In this document: positions 9,381 to 17,953 of the stretch, one piece after another
Numbering within the stretch: position 1 is the first letter of the stretch
Layout of the letters: every line of letters begins with the position of its first letter
NCBI RefSeq assembly: GCF_000002995.4
Contig: NW_025062288.1
Span: forward strand, 40,560 to 104,559
Length of the DNA stretch: 64,000 nucleotides
Reading direction: 5' to 3'
DNA from: Brugia malayi
Lineage: Eukaryota > Nematoda > Chromadorea > Rhabditida > Onchocercidae
The notes under the pieces: generated by a model
Databases searched by the model: none
The model's input: the letters and a program-made list of their open reading frames with translations, nothing else
Told to the model about the DNA's origin: nothing
Position numbers and translations under genes: made by a program

Positions 9381-9623
9381 TCAGCTATGTTTATCCAGGT
9401 GATACAATTCTTCTGGTATACCTCTACCATCATTCCAAAAATCTGTTGCAATTCTATAATTAGCATCTTCAGATTTTAGTTTTAACTTACCCATGCTGGC
9501 AAAAAAATCGACTATAATACCTGCCACTCAGGTAAAATCCTTTTGTTTCACTTGCGTCAGACTGTCGTGACAACAACAAAGTAAGAGTTGCTATTAACAA
9601 TGTTTTTTATTAATTATATTCAT
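9381..9623 (-). pseudogene. WSP-like outer-membrane surface protein, N-terminal fragment
   Basis: The minus strand starts MNIINKK and, after one frameshift, continues TLLIATLTLLLSRQSDASET, a clear signal peptide (basic start, leucine-rich core, short polar end). The mature start KGFYLSGRYYSRF is typical of the Wolbachia/Anaplasma surface antigen (WSP/P44) family. A further frameshift near 9,510 leads to GKLKLKSEDANYRIATDFWN and a stop. The beta-barrel remainder (about 200 residues) is missing. The family call rests on the signal peptide plus GFY-SG-YY and is moderately secure; another small Wolbachia outer-membrane protein is possible. Confidence 0.55.
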
Positions 9624-9835
9624 TTCACTATTAAATAAATTATGCTAATTCTATTATCAGCTAAAAGCTAGACAAATAAAGAACTTTTAAGCTTACTCAA
9701 GAACTTATAAGTGCTATAGGCAACAAATCAATTTGCTTTCCTACTACTTTTGAGAATTGCTATTAGTTTAACATTGATTAACTGAAAATTGTTCAATATA
9801 ACCTATATGGGAGAGGGAGAGAGAGAGAGAGAAGG
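9624..9835. repeat. Spacer with (GA)n tract
   Basis: AT-rich spacer without a gene; a GA repeat occupies about 9,811-9,832. Confidence 0.8.
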
Positions 9836-10145
9836 AGGATTTTCTTTCTCTTTGCTTTCGTTATTAATATATCTTTCATTTCACTCTCATCAATCAGATC
9901 TTTGTAGCGTTTAGTTAACAAATATATCTTGTCTTTTCATAACACCAAGACTTACTTCTTCATCTCTAAGTTTCAGAGTGTCCTCAGAAACTATGTCACA
10001 ACTATGTACATTCTGTGACATACTGGTCCTACTTCGTCACTCATGCCTCATTTTGTCACCATGGCACGTGATAAGTCAGACGTTTGTTTTATATTCGAAG
10101 ATGCATCGCTTATCTCTTCTGCTACCCTTCCACCCATGATGGCAA
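9836..10145 (-). pseudogene. ftsH: FtsH protease C-terminal fragment with premature stops
   Basis: FtsH is a membrane-anchored AAA+ zinc metalloprotease that degrades damaged membrane proteins. The fragment covers the M41 peptidase end: MGGRVAEEISDASSNIKQTS, DLSRAMVTK, a TGA in place of the conserved Trp codon, then GMSDEVGPV. The family consensus is GGRxAEE...SGAxxDI..AT.LAR.MVT.WGMS...GP. After further frameshifts come SEDTLKLRDEEV and LTKRYKDLID. The HEXXH zinc site and the AAA domain are missing. A TGG to TGA change is the expected result of G-to-A decay. Confidence 0.8.
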
Positions 10146-10178
10146 CAGTTACATCTCTTTTCTCTTTTATGGCATACT

Positions 10179-10358
10179 CTACCCATCTGTTCCTACAATA
10201 CTTTCATCTATTTGGTAAGAAGAAGATAAAGAATATGTTTTATTTGAATCACGAAGACTTATAAACTCATCAATAATCTCAAACTCATCATCATCTTCTA
10301 TTATAGATTCTGTGATCCGATCGTTATTTTTTGAATTTGTACTGCCTGCAGTACTAAA
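10179..10358 (-). pseudogene. Unidentified acidic reading frame, probably Wolbachia
   Basis: Fifty-nine codons without a stop, including TESIIEDDDEFEIIDEFISL and SLSSSYQIDESIVGTDG. The acidic, protein-like composition stands out in AT-rich DNA, and it lies directly against the ftsH fragment on the same strand. I do not recognise the protein. It has no ATG near the open end, so it is a fragment or an exon-like remnant. Confidence 0.35.
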
Positions 10359-10714
10359 TCAATTGTGAGAGAAACTAAAATCCATACATTTAGAACTAAA
10401 CAATATTACTTATACTATAAATTGATATTGGTGTCAGTAACTATTATTACTATTCTAGTAAATAATAAAATATTTTATTGTCTAATCATAGAAAAATTTT
10501 ACTTCCATGGAATGAATATTGGGGTTATAACATGGGTGAAAAATGAAAAACCTCTATGCTAAATTTTAGTTAACGTGCATATTGGAGATATTAAAAAAGT
10601 TGTTTTTGAGGTATTGCATTTTGTTTTTGTTTTAGCTATAAGGCCAGAGGGTTGTTCCTATAGAATAGCAGTAGTGTCGGTAAAAAAATCTTATCCTGGA
10701 CATGCGAAAAGAAT
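10359..10714. other. No gene seen
   Basis: AT-rich sequence with short random frames between two unidentified minus-strand fragments. Confidence 0.5.
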
Positions 10715-10959
10715 TCAGAACTCTATGCAATGTTGCATTTTTTTCCATTGATGTACCATTTAAACTGCAATTCACATTCACATAGAGAAGAATTAGCTAA
10801 GTCATAACATCTGACTCTAACTTTTTTACCATCACCACTCTCAATAACATAAACATTTGTAATTTTTCTGTCATCATTATCTAATATTGAAAAATCAGTG
10901 ATTTTGTTATCTTTATAGAATTTACTATTTAAAAGTTCGCTTAGTTTATAGCCGTATCC
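10715..10959 (-). pseudogene. Unidentified reading frame, probably Wolbachia
   Basis: Eighty codons without a stop, with a mixed composition unlike random AT-rich DNA: YGYKLSELLNSKFYKDNKIT, then FSILDNDDRKITNVYVIESG, DGKKVRVRCYDLA and [17 protein letters not shown] before a stop. There is no start codon and no family I recognise. It lies a few bases from the rplI fragment on the same strand; the two are probably separate captured pieces or neighbours in the donor. Confidence 0.45.
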
Positions 10960-10963
10960 TTAT

Positions 10964-11216
10964 CTTGTAGTGTTATTCTTGCGTGAAAGCTACTATCCTC
11001 AGAAGCTTGCTTTACCAATATTACAAACTTACCAGCAAGAGAAGCTGCTAGCTCACTTGCCAAATTCAATTTTCTTATATTTTCCTCTTCTAGAAAGGAA
11101 CGCTGCTCCTCCAGTTTTGCTATGCTTTCCTTGGTTGCTTACACTGCTTTCCTTTGTGGAAAAAGAAAATTACGTGCGTAGCCAGGCTTTACTTTCACAA
11201 CCCAGATGCTAAGCTC
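10964..11216 (-). pseudogene. rplI: Ribosomal protein L9 N-terminal fragment with in-frame stop
   Basis: L9 is a two-domain large-subunit ribosomal protein. The fragment reads VVKVKPGYARNFLFPQRKAV, a TAA, then ATKESIAKLEEQ. Next comes the connecting helix (SFLEEENIRKLNLASELAAS) and the start of the second domain, KFVILVKQASED. The conserved L9 signature VKPGYARNFLxPxxxA is clear. The first 15-20 residues and the end of domain 2 are missing. Confidence 0.85.
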
Positions 11217-11358
11217 GAGCTTCAGCTATGTAAAGTGAACTGTTGTAATCTCAGGCTAAACCATAGTATAAAAACCACTCTTCCGGTAAAAATATAAATA
11301 AGCACTTCACTTTACGTAGAATGTGGATATCATTTGAAATATTTTTTAAGAATAGATA
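11217..11358. other. Spacer between rplI and dnaN fragments
   Basis: AT-rich, no gene or motif seen. The two flanking genes are on opposite strands and are not neighbours in a known operon, so a join lies here. Confidence 0.4.
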
Positions 11359-11703
11359 ATGTCACAGGTTGGGGGTATAGATGTAGAAATCAAAAAACAA
11401 AGTTCTGTATGTAAGCAAATGCGTTTTAGCATAGGCCGTACAAGTCTTTTAAGTACGCTGTCCAGAGTAAGTGGAGTGGTCGAAAGGCGTAATGCAATAG
11501 ATATCTTGGCGTGTATAAATATTAAAGCACAACATGGCAGCATAAAATTAATGGCTACTGATCTTGATATTTCAATATTTGCTTCACTTGCTGCAGATGT
11601 GTCAACAGAAGGAGAAGTAAAAGTTTCAGCACATACTTTACACGATATAGTGAAGAAGTTGCCAGCTGATTTGGATGTCAATTTTGAGGTAAACGAGTTT
11701 GCT
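11359..11703 (+). pseudogene. dnaN: DNA polymerase III beta clamp, N-terminal fragment
   Basis: The sliding clamp tethers the replicative polymerase to DNA. The frame starts MSQVGGIDVEIKKQ and contains RTSLLSTLSRVSGVVERRNA, LACINIKAQHGSIKLMATDL, DLDISIFA and VSAHTLHDIVKKLPADLDVN. This is the first of three clamp domains, about 115 of roughly 375 residues. The ATG at 11,359 is the likely original start. Homology stops at about 11,703, where the open frame passes into antisense sequence of the alpha/beta hydrolase. Confidence 0.88.
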
Positions 11704-12166
11704 AATTCTGTTACATCACTTTCTTCTGAAATTGTGTCATTACTGCTTTGTATGATAAGCCCAGGAACCGGACAGGGGGAGAGAAAAGAGAAATCATACT
11801 TTGTTGCTGGAAGGAAAAAAGCAATAAAGCCTACTATCTCAGGTCTGCGCATTATCAGTTGCATAGCTACCCATGCTCCAAAGGAAAAACCAACGATCCA
11901 AATTGGAACATTACTAGGGTTGTGTTCTTGAAGCCAATCAATGGCTATTGCGGCGTCAGTTAACTCCCCTATACCCTTATCGAAAGTTCCAGTGGATTTT
12001 CCAACACCACGGAAGTTAATTTTCAATGCAGAAAAATTGTTATCTACAAAAGATGTGTATATACTATGTATCATTTTACTATCCATACTGTCACCATATT
12101 GAGGGTGATGATGTAAAATTAACACAACTAGTGCGTTGGTCTCTTTGCTCTGGTGGTACTCACCTT
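11704..12166 (-). pseudogene. Alpha/beta hydrolase fragment
   Basis: The frame gives EGEYHQSKETNALVVLILHH and then HPQYGDSMDSKMIHSIYTSF, NFRGVGKSTGTFDKG (oxyanion region), a stretch beginning AIAIDWLQEH, and the nucleophile elbow GFSFGAWVA (G-x-S-x-G). It continues to LIIQSSNDTISEESDVTELA, near the acid residue. The C-terminal catalytic His part is replaced at about 11,704 by antisense dnaN. The codons upstream of the first ATG (12,125) are homologous as well, so the original start lay further 5', beyond the poly-T at 12,171. It resembles the conserved small serine hydrolases of Rickettsiales; the substrate is unknown. Confidence 0.8.
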
Positions 12167-12348
12167 CTATTTTTTTTTTTTTTTTGTTGCATTATTTAAA
12201 AAAACTTCTACCACGGCAGCTCCTAATGAAAACCTGTTAACAGATATATAAATTGTGCATATATTAATTATGTATTAATTTTACTGTTTTTGCAACAAGC
12301 TTTTTACCGTGTTAAAGCTAATATATAGTTAATAGTAGGCTAATTAAG
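12167..12348. other. Poly-T junction and AT-rich spacer
   Basis: A T-run at about 12,171-12,185 marks the broken 5' end of the hydrolase fragment. The rest has no recognisable gene. Confidence 0.5.
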
Positions 12349-12781
12349 TGGCAAATGAACATTTGAATTTATTTTCTTTAGAAAATAGTGATTATATATA
12401 CGCTGACTATAATGCAACTTTTCCAGTTAGTGACAGTGTAAAATAGAGTATACTTGAAGTCCTATCAAAACAGGTTTTGAATCCTTCATCGTTACATAGA
12501 AAGGGACAAGAAGCAAGAAGGATTCTTCAGGATGCAAGGGATAACATTCGTAGTGCTATTGGCGTTCCAAGTAATAAGGAAATAGTTTTTACGTCTGGTG
12601 CAACTGAAGCAAATAGTCTTGTTATGAAAGGGATAGCAGGCTTTCAACATGTGATTTCAGCTGTAGAACATCCCTCAATTCTTAATTCTGCGTGCAATCC
12701 ACATATAATACCCGTCAATCAGGGGGGTATTGTCGATCTTTTGGCGCTAGAAAGAATTTTAAGTGAACTTAAAGGGAATAT
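12349..12781 (+). pseudogene. Cysteine desulfurase (NifS/IscS-like) N-terminal fragment
   Basis: Cysteine desulfurases are PLP enzymes that supply sulfur for Fe-S clusters. Reading from about 12,349: IYADYNATFPVSDSVK, a premature TAG at 12,443-12,445 (probably a decayed Gln codon), then NPSSLHRKGQEARRILQDAR, IVFTSGATEANSLVMKGIAG (the family has FTSGATEANN), HVISAVEHPSIL and IIPVNQGGIVDL. That is the first third of a protein of about 380-400 residues. The PLP lysine and catalytic cysteine are not present. Homology ends at about 12,781, where the sequence changes to antisense ftsZ. Confidence 0.85.
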
Positions 12782-13177
12782 GGTTTGGTTACAACTCCAA
12801 CAGTCAATATCTTTTTTTCTTTTGACGCTTTATCCTTAACTCCAGCTCTTGCCTCTCTTGTTGCTTTTTCGATTACTGGCGCTGCGCCTGTTCCAGTGCC
12901 ACCACTCTCCCTACCGTGATGAAAAGCATATGGCTATCTTTTATATGCTCCATAATCTATCTCATCATTGACTCTTCTGCTGCACCCTTGCCAACATCAG
13001 GCAAAGCACCAGCATCAAGACCCTTAGTTAAATTAATACCTAACTGAATTTTCTTATCACATAATGATTTTTCTAGTGCTTCAGCATCGGTATTTGCTAC
13101 AACAAAATTCACTCCTTGCAAATTAGACTGGATCATGTTGTTCACAGCTTTCCCACCAGCACCGCCCACTCGCAATA
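12782..13177 (-). pseudogene. ftsZ: FtsZ N-terminal GTPase fragment, frameshifted
   Basis: FtsZ is the tubulin-like protein that forms the bacterial division ring. The minus strand reads VGGAGGKAVNNMIQSNLQGV, NFVVANTDAEALEKS and LGINLTKGLDAGALPDVGKG, then after shifts IMEHIKDSHMLFIT, GGTGTG (what is left of the GGGTGTG tubulin signature), AAPVIEKATREARAGVKDKA and KKILTVGVVTKP. The nucleotide-binding region is broken by frameshifts near 12,957 and 12,920, and the C-terminal half is absent. It is joined at about 13,178 to a nuclease fragment on the same strand and at 12,782 to the desulfurase on the other strand. Confidence 0.9.
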
Positions 13178-13575
13178 GTTAGTAATTTTTCAGCATTTCT
13201 TTCTTCAGCTGTATCACTGAGATTGGACGACCCTGTAATAACCTTGTGGTCATCATAATTAATATTCTATTATGAGCGATTTCTGGATTGTAATCAATCC
13301 AAATTGGTATTCCTTCTTCAAATAACTTGTGCATAACACTATGTTTTGAATGTGCTATGATTTATCTAGAATAATTTTAATATCAACGCTACGTTTTTTT
13401 GCTTCAACTAGAGAATTAGCCACTTTCTCAAGAGTAAATTTGTATTATTGAACCAAAATGGATTTCTCAGATTGATCTATTGTATTAATTACTTGCTGAG
13501 CATAATCTTCTCATGGAGTAAAGTAGACAGTAATTTTTGAATCTAAGAAAGACAACCTCATAATGCACACCATAA
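13178..13575 (-). pseudogene. Phospholipase D-family nuclease fragment
   Basis: Single-domain PLD nucleases hydrolyse nucleic acid phosphodiesters with one HKD motif and act as dimers. The minus strand gives, across several frames and stops, DSKITVYFTP, QQVINTIDQSEKSILVQ, KVANSLVEAKKRSVDIKIIL, IPIWIDYNPEIAHNRILIM (the HxK motif, with K changed to R) and DHKVITGSSNLSDTAEERNA. The region aligns with the full core of the fold but is interrupted at least five times. Such nucleases are known in Rickettsia and Wolbachia. Confidence 0.75.
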
Positions 13576-13983
13576 ATAAATTCAAGTTATATATAGCTGC
13601 TGAACTTTATTGCATAGCAACCAAGAAACTTAGTGTGGTTACTGACAAAATTCATTGTAAAATGGCCATTTAACTACTTAAGAAAAAATATGCAATTAAA
13701 AAACAAACCTCGCTAGCCCCCTTATCCTGATACTGGAGGTATTAAGTTACCTTCAATCTGTGCAGATTAAAATAATAAAGTGTTATATAGTTAGCATCTT
13801 ATGTTTAATTTTTTGCACTATATTACCTTATGTCTTCACAATATTTCTAATTTTTTACCTATATAAGTTGAAACTCGCTTATAAAGCGTTTAGGAGTATA
13901 ATATGCTAATTTGCAGGATTAGAGAATAAATACTATCTACCACAATGTATCTTTTGCTTTTTTTTGCCTAGTAAATTTCTAAA
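13576..13983. other. No gene seen; spacer before the right arm
   Basis: Mixed AT-rich sequence with no continuous frame. It is not repeated on the left side of the palindrome. Probably Wolbachia intergenic or host DNA. Confidence 0.4.
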
Positions 13984-14152
13984 ACATTTATGACTAAAGG
14001 TTAGTTGCAATAAAAAACAACTAAGTCGCGATTATTAAGTATTTAAAACATAAAAAAACGCTAGTGTTTTTAAATAGATATTAACTAGGGCTTCTTTTGT
14101 CTTTTTCTTACTTGGTGGATTTCTTAAATATTTGTAGCTGAAGATTTACTGA

Positions 14153-14302
14153 CAACAACTGCTTGTTAGCTGCCTTTCTCAAGAAAAGAATTTTACAGTT
14201 AACATAAAAATACCAAAAGAAAATAGTGAATTATGTTACAACCGCTGCGAAACTAATAATTATGAAACTGTAAAAGAATTTATAAGTAATGCTTTGCATT
14301 AA
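14153..14302 (+). pseudogene. Unidentified Wolbachia-like short reading frame (right copy)
   Basis: Forty-nine codons, opened by a TGA at 14,150 and ended by TAA, identical to the left-arm copy. It includes NFTVNIKIPKENSELCYNRC. It ends about 20 bases before the S5-like sequence. Not recognised. Confidence 0.35.
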
Positions 14303-14653
14303 TTCCTCCTATAGGAGGATAAAAGCTGTAAATGCTGCAAAAAAATCGGTGATTAGAGTGTATTTACGTGAAGGTAGAACTTTGCACCATGATATTAAGG
14401 CTAAATTTTGCTCTGGTGAAATAGTTTTAAGAGCAGCTAGAGCTGGAACAGGCATTATTGCTGGGGGATCGATTGGTCGGTTTTTGAGGTGTTGGGCATA
14501 AAAGATGTAGTATCTAAATCTACTAGATCGAATAATCCTCATAACGTTATATGTGCAGTATTATATGTACAGGTCTTTGATAATATGTTATCTCCTCGTC
14601 AAGTAGCGAGCAAAAGGAGTAAAAAGATTGGCGAGGTAGTCGGAAACAGGTAA
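14289..14653 (+). pseudogene. rpsE: Ribosomal protein S5 C-terminal part, frameshifted (right copy)
   Basis: The same S5 half as at 2,517-2,882. From about 14,325 it reads [19 protein letters not shown] and on to [14 protein letters not shown]. There a run of three G (left arm) has become two at about 14,476, so the frame goes off into RFLRCWA and stops. Beyond the shift the correct frame is still readable ([12 protein letters not shown], then [15 protein letters not shown]) to the TAA at 14,651. The rplO ATG follows three bases later. Confidence 0.88.
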
Positions 14654-14656
14654 AGT

Positions 14657-14797
14657 ATGAATAATGTTATAAAGTTAAACTCTATATTTACTGAATTATC
14701 GAAGAAAAAAAAGCCTAAATTAATAGTTAGAGGTATTGGTTGTGGTAAAGGTAAAACATCTGGTAGGGGACATAAAGGGCAGAAGGCTACGCTTTGA
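14657..14797 (+). pseudogene. rplO: Ribosomal protein L15 N-terminal fragment (right copy)
   Basis: [20 protein letters not shown], then [21 protein letters not shown] and a stop. It differs from the left copy by Leu to Ser at residue 15. The next conserved L15 residues (RSG) and the remaining 100 residues are absent. The following 90 bases up to 14,887 are not recognised. Confidence 0.85.
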
Positions 14798-14887
14798 AGA
14801 AGATGTCTCTAACAGTAAAATGGCGAGCCCTTCATCTACACCTGTTCTGAACCCAGGAAGAGAAAAAGGTGGTCGTGCCTCTAAAGC

Positions 14888-15251
14888 ATGTGCAATAAAT
14901 ACTATGATAGCAATAACATCTTTGCTCAAATATTAAGGGGTGAGTTGCAAGAAGGTTTATGAGGATGAGGATGTCTTGGCATTTTACGATAAGTATCCTG
15001 ATGCACCATTTCACATTTTAGTTGTAACGAAAAGTCAATATATTTCATATGATGATTTTATTTTTAAAGCTTCTGCGGAGGAAATAGTAGGCTTCTTTAA
15101 AACTGTAAGAGAGATAACTTATAAATATGACCTAGAAAAAAACAGGATATAGATTAGTTACTAACTGCGGTGAAACGGGGAACAAGTTGTGCCGCACTTT
15201 CATATGGATATTTTAGGTGATAAAAGATTAGGAAAGCATGTAAATTTGTAG
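14888..15251 (+). pseudogene. HIT-family protein, frameshifted (right copy)
   Basis: An ATG at 14,888 opens MCNKYYDSNNIFAQILRG. A frameshift at about 14,935 leads to SCKKVYEDEDVLAFYDKYPD and on to REITYKYDLEKN; an A-run shift at about 15,140 gives YRLVTNCG; a third shift near 15,175 gives EQVVPHFHMDILGDKRLGKH and a TAG at 15,249. The histidine triad core PHFHMDIL is preserved but out of frame. The length matches a complete HIT gene, so the whole gene was transferred and then decayed. Confidence 0.87.
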
Positions 15252-15276
15252 TTTTGCTTTCTACGAGTTTTATTAA

Positions 15277-15795
15277 ATGAGTGAATATTTAGCTATAGCA
15301 ATTTTTATCTGCGTGTCAATTATACTATCTCTTGCTTTGGGTGTATTGCCTATGTTTCTTGCAATAAGCAAACCAGATAGTGAAAAACTTTCTACATATG
15401 AGTGCGGTTTTAACCCTTTATCAAGAGCAAGAAAAAATTTTGACATTAAGTTTTATTTAGTTTCAATATTATTTATGATATTTGACTTAGAAATTGCTTT
15501 TCTTTTTCCTTGCGCTATTTCTTTACCTAAAATAAGCTATTGTGGATTTTGGTCTATGATGATATTTCTTGCAATACTTACTGTAGGTTTTATCCATGAG
15601 TGGTGTAAAGGTGCATTAGAATGGGGCTTATGCTCGTTTAGAACTTGCATTGTTAGTAGAGTTTCATGCTTTACTTGGCTCAACAAAATAGACATTCGTT
15701 CAACCTCTGCTACTGCACTGGCTATAGTTATTACCATATTAGAGATTATTTTATTTATCTTTTCAATTAAACTTACTTTACACTTCGCAAAGTAA
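15277..15795 (+). pseudogene. nuoA: NADH-quinone oxidoreductase subunit A (right copy, better preserved)
   Basis: Open from ATG with the classical NuoA sequence: hydrophobic first segment, YECGFNPLSRARKNFDIKFY, SILFMIFDLEIAFLFP and FIHEWCKGALEW. Homology ends near 15,624. The natural stop has been lost, so the frame runs another 55 codons through sequence that includes one more hydrophobic segment. NuoA sits in the membrane arm of complex I and works only with the other Nuo subunits, none of which is here. It is an intact-looking relic rather than a working gene. Confidence 0.85.
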
Positions 15796-16588
15796 TTCAT
15801 TCGTTTTCCACATCAATTTTATTTTTTTTTTTTTTTTTAGTAAATAATTTTCAATGTTCAATTTGCTCTGACTAAAACTACGATTGTCCGCTGAAGAAGA
15901 GTATGCTTGTTTCATAACTTTGTGTTTATATATCAAATCATTGGAGCTTTCCTTAAGCAGCAATAATGCTTCCCTATGTGTACTAGCATCGAAAACCAGC
16001 AAGTTTTGCCACATGTGTTCCATATGACTCATCTGCAACGCCCTCAACTACTTCATGTAGAAAGATCACCTCCTCTTTCCATTCTTTTATTCTCACACAG
16101 AAACACTTGACACTTTTCAAGTATTTGCTTACTTTAGTATAATGAGTTGCAGAGATAGCGCGGCACTTATTTACATTGTGAATATGTTCAATTACCGCCT
16201 GAGCAATAGATAAGCCATTATACACTCCTGTTCCTCTACCAATTTCATCAAGTATTACCAAGGAACGGTCTGTTGCTTGGTTGACTATGGTTGCTGTTTC
16301 AATCATCTCCACCATGAAGGTGGAATAACCAGCCGTTATATTATCCGTTGCGCCAACCCTGCTGAATATCTTATCATTCACTCCAATATGTGCACTATCT
16401 GCTGGCACAAATGAATCCATATGAGCTAAAATTGCAATGAGAGCGTTTTGCCTCAAGAAAGTGCTTTTTTCAGCCATATTAGGGCCAGTAATTAGATGTA
16501 TACCAGACAAATTGATGCTATTTGCAATGAACTTATCGTTAACTTCAACAACTGGGTGTCTTTCATTGCAAATATTGAATTCCTTCTA
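15796..16588 (-). pseudogene. mutS: mutS C-terminal ATPase fragment (right copy)
   Basis: Same segment as 613-1392. From the 5' side: [19 protein letters not shown] (Walker A with Gly to Glu), [31 protein letters not shown] (left arm has YDG) and SATHYTKVS. Unlike the left arm it keeps [14 protein letters not shown], the conserved end of the ATPase domain, but then hits a frameshift and stop (FRC*). The tail [20 protein letters not shown] lies in another frame. It runs into a T-tract at 15,822-15,838. At about 16,588 it meets the rsmA-like fragment tail-to-tail, a join that does not exist in an intact mutS. Confidence 0.9.
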
Positions 16589-16590
16589 CT

Positions 16591-16794
16591 GTTTCTGGTT
16601 TTATCGGCTCATTTAGTAAATCAACCTTTGCTAATCAGGTCTCTGTTGTCGCTGGAGAGGGAAGTGAGATGAAGATTGGCTATGACTACGATATAGCATG
16701 TAACTTCGGTGATTTAAAATCGCCAGAGTTAATAGGGGAGCGTCCAAAAAACTTAACTGTTGAACAATTTTGTCTACTAGCGAATAATATGTAA
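16591..16794 (+). pseudogene. rRNA dimethyladenosine transferase-like C-terminus (right copy)
   Basis: Sixty-seven codons and TAA; identical to 401-604. It is followed after 416 bases by mutS in the same direction, which may be native Wolbachia order. The C-terminal residues (ERPKNLTVEQFCLLANNM) are the only basis for the RsmA/KsgA suggestion; the upstream half is unrecognised. Confidence 0.4.
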
Positions 16795-17210
16795 ATTACT
16801 TAATTTGTTGATAAAAATATTAAAAAAGTATTTTCAGTTTGCTATACAATTCAAAGGTACACCATTTCACAATAAAATAGGGAATTTTGCCCAAAGATAG
16901 AAATAGGCAAGGGTTTCTGTTTTTTTTCTCTGGTTGCTATTTCTACGCTGTGATTCAATTTGGCAAAAAGATTACATGTATACCTTCCGCAAATGGCAGT
17001 TTGGGCTTTTCAAAAAGCCAAAATTCTATATAATTTTAGTTATAAGTTATGGCTTATAGAAGAGGCTACCACAGATCTATTGCATATGCACAATTTTCTA
17101 AAAAAATAGTAGTATTGCCTTTGCATAGTATAAAGTATTCCTATGTAAATTCTATGTTATCCATATAATAAAGTTGAAGCTATTGCTAACGCAACGTATT
17201 TAAAAATGTT
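16795..17210. other. Wolbachia intergenic region upstream of mutS
   Basis: Gene-free; mirrored at 1-400 except for the last 16 bases. Promoter elements cannot be assigned with confidence in sequence this AT-rich. Confidence 0.5.
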
Positions 17211-17692
17211 ATGAACTTCGTAAGAGAAAAAAATACTCCTTTGATGGAGCAATATTTGAACCTAAAAGCTCAATATCAGGATCATCTGTTATTTTATAGG
17301 CTGGGAGATTTTTATGAGTTGTTTTTTGATGATGCTATTAAAGCTGCGAAGTTGCTGAATATAGTACTAACTAAGAGAGGTAATTTGTATGGGCAAGAGG
17401 TACCAATGTGTGGAGTTCCAGCGCATAGTAGTGAATCTTACCTTCATAAGTTAATAGATTTAGGATTCAAAGTAGCAATCTGCGATCAGTTAGAAACTGC
17501 TGATGAAGCAAAAAACAGGGGCTATAAATCTATAGTAAAACGTGATGTAGTGCAAATTGTAACTCCAGGAACAATTGTTGAAGATTCGCTATTAGAGGAT
17601 AAAAACAGCAATTATCTTGCGTCCATAGTTAAACAAAATGGGGAGTATGCTATTGGCTGGCTTGAATTATCAACAGGATGCATGTTTTACAC
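17211..17692 (+). pseudogene. mutS: mutS N-terminal mismatch-recognition domain fragment
   Basis: Begins [20 protein letters not shown] and contains [15 protein letters not shown], where F-Y-E is the mismatch-contacting motif of domain I (GDFYExF). It continues with [60 protein letters not shown] and [12 protein letters not shown]. This is about 160 of 800-850 residues, with no internal stop. Homology ends at about 17,692, and the open frame then runs into antisense nth. The start is supported by the long open frame beginning immediately after the intergenic region and by the typical MutS N-terminus. Confidence 0.9.
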
Positions 17693-17953
17693 GAGGGTTT
17701 TTGTGCTTTGCAAACATATCTACCATGTAAAACTAGCCAGTGATGAGCATAGAGTAGGTATTTTTTTGGAACTACATTTAAAAGAGATTTCTCTGTTTTG
17801 AACACGTCTTTTTCTTTCACAAGGCCAATTTTATTGCTCACTCTAAAAACATGAGTATCAACTGCCAATGTTGGAATGCCAAGTCCTGAATTTAAAAATA
17901 CATTAGCACTCTTTCTCCCAACTCCTGGCAAAGACACCAAGTCGTCAAAATTG
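17693..17953 (-). pseudogene. nth: Endonuclease III C-terminal fragment
   Basis: Endonuclease III removes oxidised pyrimidines from DNA. The fragment has the helix-hairpin-helix motif [13 protein letters not shown] with the catalytic lysine, the catalytic aspartate in [10 protein letters not shown], and the start of the Fe-S cluster loop ([11 protein letters not shown]; the last of four cysteines is lost). The N-terminal 100 or so residues are missing. It is joined to mutS at 17,693 and to ubiE at about 17,954, both on the opposite strand. Confidence 0.9.

Larger units (their letters stand above)
13984..17194. repeat. Right arm of large inverted repeat (Wolbachia-derived)
   Basis: Reverse complement of 1-3,187; see that entry for the pairing. 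This arm keeps the 22 bases (near 16,010) that the left arm lost, and a better nuoA, but has lost one G in rpsE. At its outer end (17,194) the Wolbachia sequence continues without a break into the mutS start at 17,211. The end of the match at 17,194 is therefore set by the window edge on the left, not by a visible junction. Confidence 0.95.

Noticed and set aside
11346..12125. Single 259-codon minus-strand frame
   Set aside because: Only the part above 11,704 is alpha/beta hydrolase. The rest is antisense dnaN, so it is a chimera across a join rather than one gene.
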